Shown here in pieces: positions 60,548 to 64,000 of a DNA stretch of 64,000 bases (its first letter is position 1; every line of letters begins with the position of its first letter). The position numbers and the translations under genes are program-made. The stretch covers positions 186,001 to 250,000 of the forward strand of contig MKUQ01000016.1 in the NCBI GenBank assembly GCA_001898645.1. The letters run 5' to 3'. Source of the DNA: Burkholderiales bacterium 70-64. GTDB lineage: Bacteria > Pseudomonadota > Gammaproteobacteria > Burkholderiales > Burkholderiaceae_E. Under the pieces are notes generated by a model. The model had not been told where the DNA came from. It did no database searches and was given only the letters and a program-made list of their open reading frames with translations.

Positions 60548-61846
60548 ATGTTCCGTATTCTTCGGACGCGTGCGCTGGTCGGGATGCTGGCCGCGGGCGC
60601 GCTCCTGGCAAGTCCCCCGGCGTGGAGCCAGCCGCAGCCGTCGCTTTCGACGGCCGAACGGGTGGGTCCACCGAGGGCGCTCACCCTGTCGCAAGCCTTC
60701 GAGACGGCCTGGGCTTTGCAGCCTCCGGCGGCATCGCGCCTCTCGCGCCTGGACGCCGCATTGGCGGCACGACAGGCCGCCGCCACCTGGACGGCCGGCC
60801 CTCTCGTGGCCGACATCACGGCCCGCACCGACCGTGTCGGCTCGAGGTCGGGAGAGCGCGAGTACGACGTCGGCCTGTCGGCGCCGCTGTGGCTGCCCGG
60901 CGAGCGTGAACGCACCGCCCGACTGGCCGACGCGCAGCTGGCGGCCGTCGATGCGCGGGTGTCCGCAGCCCGGTTGAGGCTGGCCGCGGCGATTCGCGAC
61001 GCCTGGTGGGAATGGCAGCGCGCCGAGCTCGAGCACGGGCTCGCCGTCGACCGCCTGGAGAACGCTCGTCGATTGAACGCAGACGTGCTCAGGCGCCAGC
61101 AGGCAGGCGAGCTGTCCCGCGCCGACCTGTTCCAGGCCGAAGGCACGGTGGCGCAGGCCGAAGTCACGCTCGCGGATGCCGCCGCCGCACGTACTTCGGC
61201 TCGCCAGGCACTCGCTGCCCTCGTCGGCATCCCCTTGGAAGGCGCCGTTCCCGAGTCTGCGCTGCGCAGCGAACCCGAGCCGACCGGCACGCCGCAGCCG
61301 CAGCAGCTCGACACGGCCCATCCGGCGCTCGCGGAGCTGGCCGTGCTGGGCGAGCAGAGCCGACGTGCCGCCGACCTCGCGGCCGTTCAGCGACGCGCCA
61401 ATCCCGAAGTCGTCATCTCCGCAATCGCCGAGCGGGGCGCCTTCGGTGAGTCGTACAACAACAGCCTCGTGTTCGGGGTGCGCATCCCCTTCGGAGCCGG
61501 TCCGCGTGCCCAGGCACGCATCGCTTCCGCCCGGGCCGATGCGGACGAACTGACCGCCCAGCTCGGTCTCGAGCGCGCCCGGGTGCTCGCCGAGATCGAG
61601 GGTTCGCGCGCAAGGCTGCAGACGGTACGGGAGCAACTGACGGCTGCCGAGCGGCGCGCTGCGCTCGCGCGCGACGTGCGCGGCTTCATCGAGAGGTCCT
61701 TCAGGCTCGGCGAATCGGATCTGCCCACGCGGCTGCGCGTCGAGCTCGAGGCCGTCGAGGCGCAGCGCCAGGCCGCGCGGACCCGCGTCGCCGTCGCCAC
61801 CGCCGTATCCGCGCTGCGTCAAGCGCTGGGCCTGCTGCCCGAATGA
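60548..61846 (+). CDS. czcC: CzcC-like outer membrane factor (TolC family)
   Basis: 432 aa outer-membrane channel of a tripartite heavy-metal efflux system. Signal peptide about 1-24, then two OEP repeats with long amphipathic helices (LTLSQAFETAWALQPPA, AELEHGLAVDRLENARRLNADVLRRQQAGELSRADL, and VFGVRIPFGAG in the second half). ATG 60548 has a GGAGAG-like site. 143 bp separate it from czcI; it overlaps the next gene (ATGA). Confidence 0.92.
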   Translation: MFRILRTRALVGMLAAGALLASPPAWSQPQPSLSTAERVGPPRALTLSQAFETAWALQPPAASRLSRLDAALAARQAAATWTAGPLVADITARTDRVGSRSGEREYDVGLSAPLWLPGERERTARLADAQLAAVDARVSAARLRLAAAIRDAWWEWQRAELEHGLAVDRLENARRLNADVLRRQQAGELSRADLFQAEGTVAQAEVTLADAAAARTSARQALAALVGIPLEGAVPESALRSEPEPTGTPQPQQLDTAHPALAELAVLGEQSRRAADLAAVQRRANPEVVISAIAERGAFGESYNNSLVFGVRIPFGAGPRAQARIASARADADELTAQLGLERARVLAEIEGSRARLQTVREQLTAAERRAALARDVRGFIERSFRLGESDLPTRLRVELEAVEAQRQAARTRVAVATAVSALRQALGLLPE

Positions 61847-62427
61847 ACCGGACAACCGACATCATGCGATTCGAACGATTCAACACATGCCTGGTCGGCG
61901 CCCTGCTCGCCGCGTCGCTTTCCACGCCCCTCATGGCGGGGCCGGGACACGACCACGACGACGCGCCGCAGGCGCCCGGCACTGCCGCATCGCCCCGGTT
62001 CGAGGCGGTCTCGGACGCGTTCGAGCTCGTCGGCATCCTCGACGGCAGACACCTCACCCTCTACCTCGACCGCGCCGAGGACAACAGCCCGGTCACCAAC
62101 GCCCGACTCGAGGTGGAGCTCGGCGGCACCAGGCTCGCTCTTTCCGACGAGGGCGACGGGGTGTTCGAGGCCGAGCTGGGCACCGCGCCCGCGCATGGCG
62201 TCACTGCGGTGACGGCCATGGTGACCGTCGGCCGCGAGTCCGAGCTGCTGGCCGGCGAGCTCGACATCCACGAGGAAGAACACCCGGTCGAGGCATCCGC
62301 CTCGTGGGTGTCGGGTCCGTACGCCACTGCGGCCGGCATCGGGATCGGCTCGATCGCGCTGCTGGTCCCGATGGCATGGGCGGCGCGTCGCCTCACGACG
62401 CGCAATCGCACGGGAGACGCGAAATGA
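61843..62427 (+). CDS. Periplasmic His-rich protein of the czc cluster with C-terminal membrane anchor
   Basis: 194 aa. Signal peptide about 1-32 (LVGALLAASLSTPLMA), a mature start with GPGHDHDD, a beta-rich domain (about 55-150: VGILDGRHLTLYLDRAEDN, ARLEVELGGTRLAL), and one C-terminal membrane helix (about 163-183, TAAGIGIGSIALLVPMAWAA). It lies between czcC and czcB with 4-bp overlaps on both sides. No named family is assigned; a periplasmic metal-binding or fusion-protein-like helper is plausible. Confidence 0.78.
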   Translation: MNRTTDIMRFERFNTCLVGALLAASLSTPLMAGPGHDHDDAPQAPGTAASPRFEAVSDAFELVGILDGRHLTLYLDRAEDNSPVTNARLEVELGGTRLALSDEGDGVFEAELGTAPAHGVTAVTAMVTVGRESELLAGELDIHEEEHPVEASASWVSGPYATAAGIGIGSIALLVPMAWAARRLTTRNRTGDAK

Positions 62428-63542
62428 AGCGCCTCGCACCGACGCTGCTCGGTTTCGCCCTGTTCGGCGCTTGCCTGCTGTTGCCGGCGCCGGTCTACGC
62501 CGGCCCCGGGCATGACCACGACGAGCCCGTGGCCGCGGCATCGGGCAACGCCCCCAAACGGCTGCCCGACGGCAGCGTGTTCCTGCCCAAGCCGGCACAG
62601 CGCCAGTTGAACGTCCGGACGATGCGCGTCCAGCGGCATGCCATCCCGCGGACCCTGGAGCTGGCCGGGCGGGTGGTCATGGATCCCAACGCCGGTGGGC
62701 GCATCCAGTCGTCCATCGCGGGTCGGCTCGAGGCCGCCCCCAAGGGGTTACCCGGCATCGGCCAGGTCGTTCGCAAGGGCGAGGTGCTCGCCTACGTGAT
62801 GCCCACCGTGGGATCCATCGAGCGCTCCAACCAGGTCGCGCAACTGGCCGAGCTGCGCAGTGCCAGGTCGGTGGCCGAGAGACGCCTCGCGCGACTGCGC
62901 CAGCTCGAGGACACGGTCGCACGGCGCGACCTCGAGGCGGCCGAGGCGGACGTGGCCAGCCTGACCGAACGCATCGCGGCACTGGGCGCGGGCCTCGGCA
63001 ACCGCGAGGCGCTGGTTGCGCCCGTCAGCGGCGTCATCGCAACGGCCAACGCGGTTGCCGGACAGCTCGTCGACGCCCGCGAGCTGGTCTTCGAGGTCGT
63101 CGACCCGACGCGCCTGCGCATCGAAGCGGTGGCCTACGACCCTGCAATGGCCTCCGACGTCGGCGGCGCGAGCATCGCCATCGGCGACCAGAAGGTGCCG
63201 CTCACCTTCCTCGGCGCGGCACGCAGCCTTCGAGAACAGGCGCTGCCCATGAGCTTCGCTGCCGACGGCAAGGCACTCGGCCAGCTCGCCGTCGGGCAAC
63301 CGGTGCGGGTCTTCGTGCAGTCGAAGACCCGCGTCGACGGCATCCCCGTTCCGGCCAGCTCGCTGGTGAGGAACCCGTCGAACCAGACCATCGTCTGGGT
63401 CAAGACGCGCCCGGAGCGATTCGAGCCGCGCGTGGTCACCACCGAGCCGCTGGACGGCACGCGGGTCGCCGTGGGATCGGGGCTGCAGCCGGGCGATCGG
63501 GTGGCGACGCGCGGCGCCACGCTCGTCAACCAGGTCCGCTGA
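62424..63542 (+). CDS. czcB: CzcB-like membrane fusion protein
   Basis: Periplasmic adaptor of an RND efflux pump, 372 aa. Signal peptide about 1-26, then GPGHDHDE, the same motif as the preceding protein. HlyD/CusB-type core: barrel-sandwich halves (GRIQSSIAGRLEAAP and EALVAPVSGVIATANAVAGQLV) around a short helical hairpin (about 135-190), then a beta-barrel region and a C-terminal GLQPGDRVATRGATLV. Confidence 0.92.
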   Translation: MKRLAPTLLGFALFGACLLLPAPVYAGPGHDHDEPVAAASGNAPKRLPDGSVFLPKPAQRQLNVRTMRVQRHAIPRTLELAGRVVMDPNAGGRIQSSIAGRLEAAPKGLPGIGQVVRKGEVLAYVMPTVGSIERSNQVAQLAELRSARSVAERRLARLRQLEDTVARRDLEAAEADVASLTERIAALGAGLGNREALVAPVSGVIATANAVAGQLVDARELVFEVVDPTRLRIEAVAYDPAMASDVGGASIAIGDQKVPLTFLGAARSLREQALPMSFAADGKALGQLAVGQPVRVFVQSKTRVDGIPVPASSLVRNPSNQTIVWVKTRPERFEPRVVTTEPLDGTRVAVGSGLQPGDRVATRGATLVNQVR

Positions 63543-63552
63543 GGAGCCGGCG

Positions 63553-64000
63553 ATGTTCCGATGGCTTCTCGAATCGAGTCTCGCCAACCGGCTTCTCGTG
63601 CTGATGCTGGGCGCGATCCTGATGGCGTACGGCGCGTTCACGCTCACGCGCACGCCGGTCGACGTGTTCCCGGATCTCAACCGGCCCACCGTGACGGTGA
63701 TGACCGAGGCCGGCGGCATGGCCACCGAGGAGGTCGAACAGCTCATCACCTTCCCGCTCGAGACGGCGCTCAACGGCCTGCCCGGCGTCGAGGGCATCCG
63801 CTCGGTGTCGAGCGCGGGCCTGTCGTTCGTCTACCTGACCTTCGACTGGGCGACCGACATCTACCGCGCCCGACAGGTCGTCGCCGAGCGCCTGGCGACG
63901 ATGGAGGGAACACTGCCCGAAGCGGTGCAGCCGCGGATGGGACCGGTGAGCTCCGTCATGGGCGAGATCCTGCAGGTGGCGCTGCCCATCGACACGAGCA
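63553..64000 (+). CDS. czcA: CzcA-like heavy-metal RND transporter, 3' part outside window
   Basis: First 149 codons of an HME-RND pump (family length about 1,030-1,060 aa). ATG 63553 has GAGGAG seven bases upstream. The N-terminal helix (LANRLLVLMLGAILMAYGAF) is followed by TPVDVFPDLNRPTVTVMTEAGGMATEEVEQLITFPLE, typical of CzcA/CusA proteins. Metal specificity motifs in helix 4 lie beyond the window, so zinc/cobalt/cadmium versus copper/silver cannot be decided from this part. Confidence 0.92.
   Translation, partial: MFRWLLESSLANRLLVLMLGAILMAYGAFTLTRTPVDVFPDLNRPTVTVMTEAGGMATEEVEQLITFPLETALNGLPGVEGIRSVSSAGLSFVYLTFDWATDIYRARQVVAERLATMEGTLPEAVQPRMGPVSSVMGEILQVALPIDTS

Overview
High-GC DNA whose gene order is typical of Betaproteobacteria, most likely order Burkholderiales: miaB-phoH-ybeY-corC-lnt-glyQ-glyS-gmhB-plsC, lptD-surA-rsmA, amgK-murU-pepP-ubiH-dusB-fis-purH-ruvCAB and ybgC-tolQRAB-pal-cpoB-queC. 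Genes are densely packed, with 4-bp ATGA/GTGA overlaps throughout. No rRNA, CRISPR array, transposase, integrase or phage gene was seen. Genus cannot be set from the sequence alone.

Layout. (1) 1-7070, minus strand: a molybdenum hydroxylase (CoxS-, CoxM- and CoxL-type subunits, CoxS cut by the window edge) translationally coupled to a TRAP transporter (DctM, DctQ, DctP). This looks like uptake plus oxidation of one organic substrate. (2) 7346-24256, plus strand: fdxA, pyrF, a tRNA(CAT) with a near-perfect sigma70 promoter, then a long housekeeping run for tRNA modification, ribosome maturation, lipoprotein acylation, glycyl-tRNA synthetase, LPS heptose and phospholipid synthesis. Two cell-surface genes sit inside this run: a SLAM-like TPR/outer-membrane barrel protein and a FecR/Gly-rich-repeat/putative barrel protein. 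(3) 24262-37012, minus strand: a cobalamin riboswitch leads into a TonB receptor, then cobU, btuFCD, cobO, an ATP-pyrophosphatase of the diphthine-ammonia-ligase family, cbiB, cobD, cobQ, cobT, cobS and cobC. This covers corrinoid import, adenosylation and nucleotide-loop assembly; no corrin-ring synthesis gene is present in the window.

(4) 37107-42206, minus strand: a small membrane protein and rsmA-surA-lptD (pdxA, often found between surA and rsmA, is absent). (5) 42311-59266, plus strand: peptidoglycan recycling (amgK-murU), pepP, a divergent UbiH-like protein, dusB-fis-purH, the RuvABC resolvasome, the complete Tol-Pal system, queC and a YeeE/YedE sulfur-compound transporter. (6) 59342-64000: tRNA-Lys with its promoter and terminator, a small Cys-containing protein, then a czcI-czcC-(His-rich protein)-czcB-czcA heavy-metal RND efflux cluster cut off by the window end. 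The tRNA-adjacent position suggests an accessory or island segment, but no integrase or direct repeat is visible to prove it.

A recurrent oddity is low-complexity Ala/Gly/Pro/Asp-rich expansion inside or at the ends of otherwise conserved enzymes (Lnt, CobC, CobS, the UbiH-like protein, YbgC, the FecR protein).
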